DNA of 64,000 nucleotides from Loxodes magnus (lineage: Eukaryota > Ciliophora > Karyorelictea > Loxodida > Loxodidae). This document shows, piece by piece, positions 33,494-44,930 of the stretch (position 1 is the stretch's first letter; the number at the start of each line of letters is the position of its first letter). The translations under genes and the position numbers were made by a program. The stretch is taken from positions 356,359 to 420,358 of the forward strand of contig CAMPDV010000265.1 in assembly GCA_946699065.1 (NCBI GenBank), in the 5' to 3' direction. The notes beneath the pieces were generated by a model that was given only the letters and a program-made list of their open reading frames with translations, had not been told where the DNA came from and searched no databases.

Positions 33494-33557
33494 GAGCTGC
33501 GCACCAACGAGGTGCTACGCGCTCTATAATCAAATTTATTTATTTATATTTATTTAT
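33494..33557 (+). repeat. LINE 3' hairpin tail and TTTA repeat
   Basis: GAGC-T-GCG-CACC, loop AACGA, GGTG-CTA-CGC-GCTC forms a strong hairpin, followed by TTTATTTATTTAT. The same tail ends non-autonomous elements at 7817 and 8214 and the truncated LINE at 11492 (reverse). It is probably recognised by the LINE reverse transcriptase. Confidence 0.8.
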
Positions 33558-35176
33558 GACTGAGATGAAAGTTAATTTTAAGCAATAAATTAAGTTTATT
33601 GAACTTTTTGTAATAAATTATCGTTCTAACTTTTAAGCTAATTTAGATTTTGAGCGGTTAATTATTTTTCATTTTCCAACTAAGTAATATTAAAAGTTAA
33701 AGTTTCTATCTACTTGTTTAATTCTTCAATTTATTATTTATTTTAGCTACTTAATTATTATATTTAAGATGAAAGATCTTTAATTTATTCATTTTTTTAG
33801 AATAAAGTTAATTTCACTTGCTATACCAATTCTTGTGTGTTCAAACTTTCATTTTAGTTAGTTAAATTTATTTACTATTCAAGTTCTTAATTTAATATGT
33901 TTTTAATGCCTTCTTTCAAATTGTTGTAAATCTATTCTATTTCCCTAATCTAATCAAACTTTGGCTTCAGAATTTAATACTATTTTTAAACCTATAGCAG
34001 TTATTAAATTTATTCATTATCTTACTATATTTATAGTATAGCTTTAGATAATTCTTGCTCCTTTTATAGAATAGTTTATGCTAAGGTCTGGTTTTCCTAT
34101 TTTTACTATACTAAAATTCGTTGTAATTCCTACAAGATTTATGAATCATCAAAATTTTATTGAGGAAAGGCATTTATTTAAGAGTTATTTAGTGAATGCT
34201 CTATAAGAGTTTTTTTAATATCTTGCTTAAATTAATTTTATAACTGTAAACTAGCTTCATAGTTATTTACTTGCTATTGATAATAACTTATTTATTACTA
34301 AAGGATTTGCTACTAACCATTTCCCTAATTATTGGTTTATATTAAATCTTGATATCTCTTTCTCTCTTCTTAAAGTTATAACTGTAACTTTTAACTAGTT
34401 TCTTATAAATCTTTTTATTAAACATCTGTTTGTTGCTTTTCTTTTATTAAGTTCTAAATTTACTCACTAAGTTATGTATTTATTTATTCTTAGTTAAGTT
34501 TTTCTTTTTAAGAATTGGAAAGTTTTTAACTTAAATTTAAGAAATCACCTTAAATTTAATTTTATAGAGTTTTAATATTTCCCTACATTTAATTAATCTA
34601 TTCTTCATATTAACTTCTAATCTAATTTATTCCTTAATTATGTTATCTTTATATCTGAGTCACTTAGTGCAAATAAGCAGAGTTTTCTTAATAAGTTTAC
34701 TTTTCATGCTTATCTTTTTTTTCTTAGAGCTGATTTTATAGCTGCGCTAACTAGATATTTAATCCCTAATTTTTTTGATCTAATTCTATCTTTTAGTTGA
34801 CAAATAAAATTGAAAGGTTATATAAATACTCCTATAGCTATTCTTTGCTAGCTTATGAAGATAATAGCTATATCTATGCTTATAATTTTTATAAGTTTTA
34901 TTATTAGACTATTTAATTTATCTGATTATATTGCTAGTTTCCCTATTAAACGAAATATCTATTGAGATCTTACGCTTATTACGCATTAACTTTAGTGAAG
35001 TGTCTTAATTAGCACTGCAAATTTTCTAAATCTCTTCCAGTTAGCTTAGAATGGATAAAAGCACTTAATCACATTTATCTTCAATGCATAGCACAGAAAT
35101 TATGTCCACATTAAAAGATAATAACAGGCTATATTTTATTTTAATTGCAACCTTCAAAGTCGCAGTTGTCTTACAT

Positions 35177-36425
35177 TTATAATAAATAAGCAAATTTAAT
35201 CTTAAATATAGATTTATATTGTAATTTTAAGCTTTTATAAATAAATTAAGTTAAAGCAAATTTATTAAATTAAACTAAATAAATTTAAAAGTTAATTAAT
35301 TAGAGTTGCATAATTATATTGTAATTGTTAGATGTAAATAAGAATATCCCTTGGATTAATTATTGTAGCCTTTGGTTTTATTTATAAGAATTTATCTTAT
35401 CACTATAAAGACATAGAAATAATATACTCTTGTTTAGGTGAGAATATTTTGCTTAGTTCATTAATTTCTTGTCATTTATTACCTTAAAAGTAAAAATTAT
35501 TAGAATTTAAAAGCATTTAGAGTTCTCTATTTAAGCTTAGCTTTATAAAGGATTTAAGAAAGGCATTATTATACTAGTTATTCATGCTAAGCGAAACTAA
35601 ACTTTTTTATTTTTTATAAAAACTATTTTAATATTTTCCTTCTAATTATTTGCTTATTTTTCAAGAAATTTCATCATAATTATTTCAGATAGCTTTTCTC
35701 TTCACTCTGAATATTGCTTTTCTTTTATCTTTATTCAATTATATCTTTTTGAGGTTAAAATATAAATAATAGCTCTAAATAAACAATTTCTATACCTCTA
35801 ATTCCTTTAAGCATAATAAATGAAGTTCAAAGACTAGGATTTAATATTTTTTTTAATCTAAGATTTAAAAATCAGCTTTTATATTCCTTCTTTCGTTATC
35901 AAGTTCATCTATAACTTACTTTTTTGAATCAGTTTATCTTAAATAGAATGTGATTAAAATTCCTAGCTTTCAAATATAAAAAATTATAGAAATTTTCTTC
36001 TTGTAACCACTGAAAAATTTAGGAGACATAAAGATTTATTGATACTCCTATTTATCCCTAAAGCATAAACTATTTAGTATCAAACTATTATACTTTAAGG
36101 AATAAAATAGTTTTAAAGTGATGCTTTATTATGATAGACTAAAATACATTCTTTATGATTAATAAGCTTAAAATGATATTAAGCTCCTTACAGCTCTTAA
36201 TGAAAACTATTTATTTTATCTAAATCTAATAAAGCATTAGATTATAAAAGATTAACAATAGTTTAAATCATTTATAGCTATAAAGGAATAAAGTATTTAG
36301 TTTCTAAAATATTAGACTTATATTAGTTAAACTTAGTTTTAGTCATTAAAGCTAAGGAAAAAAGTAAAATCTTAGATTTATTAATTAACAATTAAAGCAT
36401 ATAATAAAAGGAAAATTTGATATAT
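35177..36425. other. unit 2 copy of 4441-5697
   Basis: AT-rich, no gene recognised, near-identical to unit 1. Confidence 0.4.
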
Positions 36426-37475
36426 ATGATAGATTTAAATTACGAAGAATTAAATCTTAATAAGCAAGAAGATATAATTTTGTTAGAAATAGCAGCATAA
36501 AAAATAATATCCTCAAATTATACAGTGAGGATTTCTACAAAAAGGTTAAGATATAAACGTTAGAATAAAAAGAATTTAGAAAATATAAAGATTTATATAT
36601 TTATAAAAGAAGTAAAGTAAAGATAAAGTTATAATAGTTTTTATATAGTCATTTAAAAATTATCAATAAAACAACTATTTCAGAAAATATTAAAGCATAA
36701 ACGCTCCAATCAACTATAACTTTACATTTCGAAAGATCCAGATAAAATCACTAGGTTATTTCATAACGTAAAAATCTCAAAAAACAAGATTAATTATATT
36801 TATTTATTACTAGATAAGTATATTTAAGAAGATTCAACTATTTATAACTAACTATTCTTTAGTAGATACATACTTAAAATTTAAAAAAGATAAACAAATT
36901 AAATCATAATTAATATTAAATACCAAGAGTCATAACTACAAATAGTTGATATTTTAAAATATAATAGAAATAATTTCATAGAAATAAGTTTATTTACATT
37001 GGTTACTTTAAAGCTAATATTAGATATTTGGAAATTATCCTTTCTAATTATCTTAGATTTAATATCTTTAGGCAATTATAATAGCCTTGGTAATCTAAAT
37101 ATATCTCTTTAAAAATATTTAATTATAATTCCAAATTTTTATGAAATAATAGAGTGTAATATATTACTAATTTAATATCTTAGAATTAGGTAGTAGTAAG
37201 CATTTATTTCAGGTTATGTAATGTGTAAAGAGTAAAAGTTGGTTTTATACTAGAATTAATGCAATTTTCCTTGCTTTTTTTTCTGCAAATTTACTATTTC
37301 ACCAACTTCCGAAAATTAAAAAGTGAAAGTTGTAGCTCAAGATATATAAAGTATGAATTTATACAGTTACTAGACATAAATATTACATAGATATGTAAAG
37401 ACCAAATAAATTTCATTGATGATAATCTAAATTTTAATATCATCAATTTTATTTTGGAAGTTTGTTAAGGGATGA
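36426..37475 (+). CDS. hypothetical protein, uncertain (unit 2 copy)
   Basis: Same 349-codon frame and same length as 5698-6747, with a few substitutions. See that entry for why it is only a candidate. Confidence 0.3.
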
Positions 37476-37910
37476 TCATAGAGCACGGAGAATAAAGCAG
37501 TCAAGAAATAAAAATAATTTTTGCTTTTAGAAGCAGTTACATGAAATTAGCAGTTGCATAAAGAAGATGAATAAAATATTGGTTATGTTGTAAATTAAAC
37601 TTTTTAGCAAGAAAATTTCTAAATTTTTTATGGACGCTGATTCAATTTTTACCAATTAAATCAAGGAAGAAAACTATTTATTTGCGAAAAAATAAAAAAG
37701 GTGTTAATATAATTAAAAATGCTTCATTGATCATCAAAGAAGATCAGATATATAATTAATTTTATAATAATTACAAAATTAATAAAGTCAGAAAATATAA
37801 TAAGGAGAATAACAAGGAATATTCCTTTCATATAAGAAGTATAATCTTTCATTAATGAAAATAAATAAAACTTTTTAAAAGCAATAAAATTTAATTAATT
37901 ATAAACTTAA

Positions 37911-38218
37911 AAGGTTTCTCTTTCAAGGAAATTAAAACTCCTCCAACTAAACAATTCAGTACGCTCTCTTAAGGCACATTATGCAGATGTCCTGTTGCTT
38001 AATTCAATAAGCTTCGGCCAGAGAGTTCCATAACTATGTGCAGACAAGCTTCAAGCCGCTAACAAGAGTGGATAACCAGAAAGATTTTGTTTACTTTCTG
38101 AGATTGATTTTAACCAGAGACATTCAGCTAAAGGATAGGAATTCGTCCTTTTCTATAAAACTAGAAGACTGGATCAGAAGATAAACCTAAGCTCTCACCA
38201 TCTATTTAATTATTATAT
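37911..38218 (+). repeat. structured RNA-like repeat, unit 2 copy
   Basis: Copy of 7183-7490 with a handful of substitutions (for example GTGCTGAC to GTGCAGAC, which weakens one stem). Confidence 0.55.
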
Positions 38219-38606
38219 AATATATTTTAAATAGGGTGGAAAGCCCTTTCCTTTGGATGCTACTTGGAAGTCCAGCAACGCAACTAAAAAATGAGCGCGG
38301 ATGGAGGATAAATCAAATAAAGAGAAACCAATAACAAGAGATGGAAGATTCGACAAGCTGGAGAACTCTGAATGCCAGTAGAAAACCTTCTTCATAATAG
38401 GTTGGAGAAAGATATACCCGTAATTGAATATTGCATCCTATGCTTTGGAAGGAAAAATTACAGAGACGCACTGCAGGAAGAGAAAACAAGGATAGATCGA
38501 CCCATTAAATTTTATTTTTCGACATTAAATAAAATTAATTTAAAGAGCTGCGCGCCAACGAGAGTGCTACACGCTCCATAATTCAATTTATTTATTTATA
38601 GCAATA
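38219..38606 (+). mobile_element. non-autonomous retroposon with LINE-type tail, unit 2 copy
   Basis: Copy of 7491-7878. The frame MPVENLLHN…EYCILCFGRK is open here as well. The tail hairpin is at 38545-38576 and reads CGCGCC against CGCACC in unit 1. Confidence 0.6.
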
Positions 38607-38995
38607 AAATTTTTAGAATTATGTCAGAATCAGAAAAATAATTAATAATATAAATAGGGAGGAGCAATCCTCCGACTGAGATTGACCTAACATCTGGTAC
38701 CAGTAAGCACCCATAGGCAAAGAATCAAAAAAGAATCTTGGTAGGAACCAATAGAAGATAAGAATGAAGAGGCATCAAGTAAAATTAATGATGAAAGATA
38801 CCAGATATTAAGATCTCTTAGAGAGCATTCCGATCGCGGTCCTATAGAAGACAAGGCCCGCAAAAAATTGCTAACACTGTGGAAGACTTCAGCAAAGAAT
38901 TTTATAATTTTAAAAATCTTTATTAAAAATTTGCAATTCATTAAGAAACTATGCGCTCCTTAATCTCATTTATTTATTATTTATTATTTATTTAA
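38607..38995 (+). mobile_element. second gag-like fragment with degenerate tail, unit 2 copy
   Basis: Copy of 7879-8263. One extra A before the half zinc knuckle shifts the frame relative to unit 1, and the tail has an extra TTATTTA. Confidence 0.45.
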
Positions 38996-39004
38996 ATTTC
39001 TTTT

Positions 39005-39519
39005 AATATAAATGACTTAAAATATATTAAATCATTAAATCATTAAAATAACTGTTCACCTTCCGGCTTAATTTAAATTTTAAATATATAAAATCTCCTT
39101 TCCTGCATGTTCGTTCCTTGTGCTCTTTTTCCTTGATTTCTCTCTTTTTAATAGTCTGAGTTAAGAATTTTTTTTTTCTTCCAGATTTTCCCATTTCCCG
39201 ATGGAAAGAATTCCGTCGCTCGCCATTTCAGTTGCTAATAGTTAATATTACTCTAAATATTCATTCTTATTCTTTTCTATTGGGGACATTTTCGCCATAG
39301 ATGTCAAGTTCTGTTGCAAATGTAACATATTTTCCTTGCTCTAGGAAATATCTTTTCTTGTTTCTATATTTCCATTGGAATTCCTTAAGAAGGCTTCTAC
39401 AAGTTTTCTTCTATTAATTTAAGTCTGGAATCTAATTTTACTCAGTTTTTCTCGTCTTGCTCTTGCATTACTCAAATATCATTCTCTAAATTTTAAACTG
39501 ACTCATAGACTCCGACACT
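39005..39519 (-). pseudogene. gag-like CCHC remnant, unit 2 copy
   Basis: Copy of 8264-8775. The complete zinc knuckle is preserved, ending at 39327. Confidence 0.55.
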
Positions 39520-39933
39520 TAAAATATATAGAAACTAAAAGTCTTAACTAAAAGACATCAAAATTTAAAATATACATTTTTACTTTCTAAGATTTCAATG
39601 AAATTGGATATGATAAACATTAAAATTTAACAAAGACTAATCTAATGAAAATCTTTGATTTTTAATCTTTAAAATCTTAAATATTAAATAAAAATTTGAG
39701 ATATAATTAGCAGAAACTTAAAGATAAAGCTAATAGCGAAAAATAAATATCATAAAATTGATACATTTAAATAATGATTGAAAAATTATTATTTTTTTTA
39801 ATTAAAATATATAAAATTTAATAGGAAAAATGTAAAGAAATTTATAGTTTCAAAAGTTGGCCTTTGCATCCAGTACGCTTGAAAATGTATTCTCTTGAAT
39901 AAGAGGTCGCCTTAAGAATTCATAAGTTCGTCA

Positions 39934-40487
39934 TCATTGCTTATAAGTTAGACTTTACAATAAATCCTTCTTCATCTAAAAAATTATTTTAAATTTATTA
40001 TTATAAAATTTCTTTCTATATATATATCTAATCTAGTAGACACCTTTAAAATAATTCTTTCATTATGTTTCTTCTATTATTTTTATATATTTGGTTTCTT
40101 CACCAGCATCCTTTTAATTATGATGTTTTTAGCACATACAGCAACTCATTTTTCTTCTAATGCTTTATTATTATTCGCTTATTTCGTTGTCCATGGGAAT
40201 GCTTCTCTGTTGTCCATTGATTCTTTATAAAATTTCTTATTATGCCTTCTATTTTTCCTAAAGTTCTTTTATTTGATGTTGGAATTAAGAAAACTAGAAT
40301 TGAAACATTTGAGGGATTTAGCTGAATTATTTGTCAATTTCATCTAGTTTATATCCCATTTACGATTATATGTTATTTATTGAGTCTTCTATAAATGAAA
40401 ATTGAAGATTTAGCTCATTGTCTATTTTTCTAGTATCTCTTCTAATTTTTCAGTTTTTAATCTATATTGTTTTAATTTATATTGCAT
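39934..40487 (-). pseudogene. degenerate gag-like remnant, unit 2 copy
   Basis: Copy of 9190-9743 with a few one-base length differences. The broken zinc knuckle is the same. Confidence 0.45.
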
Positions 40488-40909
40488 TCCGTTATCCTTA
40501 ACTGAACGGCTTATGCAAAGAATTCTTGAGATTATTATCTTTTTCTTACTATAGTGATTATTAAATTAAATTAGATTATTATTCCTAATTCTCAAGCTAT
40601 ATGTTAAGAGATATCTGTTGCTTTTAGGTGCCATTTTATATATATTAATAATAAATAAAATAAATAATATTCTTGTTAATTAATAAAATTAAAGCATTCT
40701 AGTAATAATTGATAAATAAATGTTCTTACAGTTTTAAGATAGTCCTATATTTAAATAAGGTATATAATTCACTTAATTTTAGAGTAAAGCATTAATTAAA
40801 TTTAGATTCTATTTTTAGTTTACTTTTATAATTAAATCAATAAATTTATTACTAAATTAAAAGCATTTTAATTAATAAATTATTTTAAGGATTAGGCTTT
40901 AATAAAAAG

Positions 40910-41584
40910 ATGGCAGGATTTCCAAAAGGAATTATGAGCAGAAGAAAAAGTCGAAGAGATTGGTGCTATCCATAAAAACTCCTCCCCACAAACTAGAGAA
41001 ACATGATCATAGCTCTGGATAAACTGAAATCCCAATTAAAAATAAATAAAACTAAGAAATTCACCTAAAGATCATTTCGAGCTCATGATGAAGAATATTA
41101 CCAATCAGATTATGAAGTAGATTGGGATATTTCTTTTGAAGTCGAAGAGCTCTGCAAATTCCTGTTGTTCTAAGATATGAAAAGGCCTAGTTACGAGAAC
41201 AAGTAGAATAAATCTCTCAAGAATCGATGGGCTTTTAAGTCATGCAATTTTTCTATTATTACTTGAAAGGAGAACTAACCAACAGAATGCTCAGAAATCG
41301 ATTTTCCTGTTGTTACGTTGGAACTTAAACCTAAATTACCTGAGGTGGAAATTACTCCCCGAATATAAACATCGTGTTCTTGTTTTTTGAAGAAGATAAA
41401 ACAATATGTAACAAGATCAAAACGTGAGATCAAAAAAAACTACTAGTGCAATTAAAAAAATATTTATTAAGACAGTACATAGAATTAGAAAGTTCTAAAA
41501 AACAGTAAGAAGAAATATGATTAAAGATAGCAATATTATTATTTTATGGAGAAAATTATTAGAAGAAATATTCAACGAAATTGG
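40910..41584 (+). CDS. unrecognised protein, unit 2 copy with ATG start
   Basis: Copy of 10167-10829 starting MAGFPKGIMSRRKSRRDW. It has one A fewer after the first 17 codons and a rearranged A/T run about 70 bases later, which together restore the frame. A 13-base insertion near 41,450 (TACTAGTGCAATT area) and one T fewer near 41,570 also cancel out. The end is uncertain because the TGA of unit 1 is TGG here. Confidence 0.45.
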
Positions 41585-42244
41585 TAAAATAAAAGGAACC
41601 ATATCTTTATTAATTTTATAGACAGAACCTCTCAATTTTTAAGTATAAAACGAGAGAATTTTTTATTAATTTAAGTATTAGACTTTATTTTTCCTAATGA
41701 AGCATTTTCAATTTTAATAATCTTAAAAAATAAAAAGAAAATAAAATTTTTTATTTTTAATTATAAAATTTAGAATTAAATAAACAAAAGATATTCCCAC
41801 AAATCAAAGATTTGTTAGAATACAAAATAGATAGAAAAGAATTTAAAAATTTTCTTTATTTTAAGATAAAAAATTTTAGTTTTGAAATATTTAAATTTTA
41901 AGTGTTTTTTAATATTTTGAAAGAGTAGATATTTTTAACTTTTTACTTAATGGTATTTAAATATATTTTTCTTTTTGTAAATAACTAAATAAATAATTAA
42001 AATAGATTAAGATTCATCAGCTAGAAGAAATATAATATTAAAAATTATATAAAGAGACAGAAAAAATGAAATAAAAGAGTTTTAATTTAATTAGTTAATG
42101 AAATTTATTTTTATTATTTCATAAATAAAAAATTTTCTATTTATTAATAACGGAAAATTAAAAAAGTAAGAAATAAATATTGATTTAAAGTACTATTCTA
42201 TATGCATAGTATTTATTTTTTAATTAAAATTTTTTTTTAATTTA

Positions 42245-42822
42245 ATAGATCGTAGCACCTCAATGACGCTCTGTACTATAAAAAGTTAGTTTAATTCAAA
42301 TTTCCCTCTAAGATACATTTTGATAATAAATATTCTTCCATTATTTCCTCAATCTCCTGCTATTTTTCTTCTTCAAATCTCTACATAGTTAAAATATTTA
42401 TATTCTTCTCTTTACTATACCATCATTATATGCCTTTTATATTTTTTTAGCTTTGCTACTTTATTATTATTTCTATTTTTTTGCATTTAATTATTGTATA
42501 TTCATATAAATTGTTCTTTTCCAACCCTGTAATATTTCCCTATTTCTTTCTTCCATACGATTAAACCTTCTAATATCTTTTTTTCCCTTACTTTAATATA
42601 TTATTTTTGCAGTTCTTTACTACCTAGTCTATTTATATTCTATTTTTTATCTCCAATTTTCTTATAAATTTTAAAAATTTAAAATTATCATATTACATCA
42701 AATAGTTAAAGTTTTTATTAATTTAATTAAATTTCCTCTAGATTCATTAAGCATATTTCACTTCCTTCATTATATTTTTCGCATTCTTCTATTATATCTC
42801 TTTCATCTTCCATTTACTTATT
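42245..42822 (-). mobile_element. 5'-truncated LINE, unit 2 copy
   Basis: Copy of 11490-12065 with the same truncation point and 3' tail. Confidence 0.75.
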
Positions 42823-42835
42823 TACAGAAAAAAAA

Positions 42836-43631
42836 ATGGAAACGGAATAGAATATTCGACTATCTAAAAATTAGGCAAGGAACGCAAGAAGAAGAGCTAA
42901 CAAAGAACTAGAGAAGAAGTAGAAATCAATGGAACACTTATCAAGCTCCTCTTCAGAAGGCAAAGTAATGGTTGGACAAGTTAATGAGAGCACTTCGCTT
43001 TCAATTGAAATGGAAAAGATGAAAAAACTAATTTCTAAATATGAAGAAGAAACATATAATCAAGGAGAAAGAATTAGAGAGCTTATGAATAACATTGAGG
43101 ATCAAAATAACGAACTATTAATTCTTAGGAAATAGCTTATATAAAACAATATTGTGACAGAACAATAGCTCTATACTCAGTCTTAAAATAATTTCAAACA
43201 AGGGGTAAATATGAGTATTGAAATCCTCCCTTCTTAAGCAAAGGATTAAGAAATAAATATAGAATAAAATGTTGATAAAAGTTTAATTAAAAGAATAGAA
43301 CAAATAGAAAAATTAGTTTTGCCTTAGTTGAATAAAAAAAAATAGACAAAAAATTGTTGATGTTGTAGTTCGAAATATCACTTATTAAAAAATTGTTAAA
43401 AATGATAAAAATTGAAAAAAAGAGAAGAAATAAAAACATGAAGGATGTTAAACAAACTTTGAATAACCGACTCAGGAATTTATAAATAGAAATTATTTAG
43501 TGGTAACATGGAAAATTCATTGTGGTAGCCGCCCACATTCAAAAAAAGGCCGTGGTATACATCCACGTTAAAAAAAAGGCGGAGCGAAATCGGTTGGAAT
43601 CCCGAAGAACTCCAAAACTCTTAACATTTAG
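42836..43631 (+). CDS. basic coiled-coil protein, unit 2 copy
   Basis: Copy of 12080-12874. The first 160 codons are identical in character. An additional A in the run near 43,336 makes the total length one base longer and would shift the rest. Confidence 0.4.
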
Positions 43632-43838
43632 TTTACATTATTATTATTATTATAGACTATTTGCGTATTTTGTTTCCTTTAAAAGTTAAATTAAGCAATT
43701 TTTTATTTTAGTTAGTTAGATGATGCTACTTACAGATAGAAAAGTAACTTTATTATTATTTTCTACTACTAGATAAATGCCTAGTTGCTAAACTATTATA
43801 TTAACTTTTGTTTTTATTTAAAATTTTATATAGAAATA

Positions 43839-44535
43839 ATGGAAATTTCTTGCAATAAGTCTTCTTAAAAGAATTAATCTTAATCAAAATATGATTAATA
43901 AAAAGTACTTTAAGAACTTCAAGTTATGCAATTAGAAAATTTTAAACTCCTAAGAACGGTATAAGAACTGAAAGAAAAATAGAATATCTGATGATTAACT
44001 CACAAGAGAAAAAAATTGAAAATAAGCAGTCAGGAAATATCAGAATAGAAAAATTAGAAGAAAAATTCAACCAATTCGCAGAGTTAACTGAAAGCATATT
44101 CCTATAAAAAATATAAGTGAATGATCCGATGGATGTTGAGCAACAGTCCATTTCAACTTTGCTTCCATATCGGAAAATAATGAGATGCTGGTACTGCAAG
44201 CGACCAGGGCTCAAAGTAAGAAGCTGCTTCCAATTTTAACAAAAATAAAAGATAAGAATAAAAAAACTAATGAGAAAAATATTTTCAGGATCTATTGCAA
44301 CTAAGAAGGTAAATTGTATAGAAAAAAATACTATAACTAAAGAGGGAAGCTCCCTCCTTATATCTAATAGGCGGTTAATTAATTCAATAAAAAGTGACTG
44401 AGATTCGACTATCGGAAAAGATTAGAAATAACAATCTAAAAATCACCAAGACTTATGATAGACAAAATCCAAACAGATTTGAAGTTATAACTAACTTTAA
44501 ATTTAAAAGTAGTTAGCCTAAAAATGGAAGACCCA
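43839..44535 (+). pseudogene. frameshifted gag-like protein, unit 2 copy
   Basis: Copy of 13082-13790, with further small deletions near its start (GGAAATTTC for GGAAAATTTC; TCTTCTT for TCTCTTCTT). The zinc knuckle at 44186-44227 has the same His-to-Leu change. Confidence 0.65.
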
Positions 44536-44846
44536 TTATAATATATTATTGTTTATTTATATATTAAAGTGATTTATTTTAATTATTAAGTTTTATCTCT
44601 TTTTTAGTTTTTTATCTTATATTTTTATCTATTTTAGTCAAAATGCTTAGTTAATTTATATTAGAAAATACCATGTCTACTAATTTAGATTTCAACACTA
44701 AATAATCTTTGTCGAAATGAAATCTATTAAAGCTTAGTAAGTGTATTTGCTATTATTTTCATATGAAATAATAATTTTATTTGTTATCGTTTAATATAAT
44801 AGAATATAATAGAATTTTATAAAGGTTAAGCAATATGAATGATAAC

Positions 44847-44930
44847 CCGGCAATAGCTCAGCTGGAAGAGCATGAGACTGTAGAACTTGTGGAAATCTCA
44901 GGGTCCTCGGCTCAATCCCGAGTTGCCGGA
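44847..44930 (+). tRNA. tRNA-Tyr (GUA) with 11-nt intron, unit 2 copy
   Basis: Base-for-base copy of 14093-14176, again followed by six T. Confidence 0.92.

Larger units (their letters stand above)
28028..33557 (+). mobile_element. LINE (non-LTR retrotransposon), two ORFs, 5.5 kb
   Basis: The insert has a short 5' leader, ORF1 (CCHC, RRM-like), ORF2 (AP-endonuclease, RT, C-terminal CCHC), a 3' hairpin and a TTTA repeat. Unit 1 shows the uninterrupted target near 2,830 (GTTAAAATTATTATTACTGAG). Any target-site duplication is short and hidden in the AT-rich target. The domain set and two-ORF plan place it among APE-type LINEs, which I would not assign to a clade without alignment. ORF2 carries frameshifts and an altered catalytic residue, so this copy is probably not active by itself. 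Copy in unit 3 starts at about 58796. Confidence 0.9.
24324..35176 (-). pseudogene. RING/coiled-coil paralogue interrupted by three retroelements
   Basis: Paralogue of the gene at 1018-4440, read from ATG at 35174-35176 to TAA at 24324-24326. Subtracting the three insertions (25563-26478, 26741-27718, about 28028-33557) leaves roughly the unit 1 coding length. The RING ligands are conserved (CLICQRNN, NCNHLYCKLC, CLKC), as is the second Cys block; one His of the final LHH is Leu. The N-terminal third is nearly identical to unit 1, the rest is diverged. The stop is TAA where unit 1 has TGA. The gene is broken unless the inserts are removed from DNA or RNA. Conserved ligands suggest it was functional until recently. 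Confidence 0.75.
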
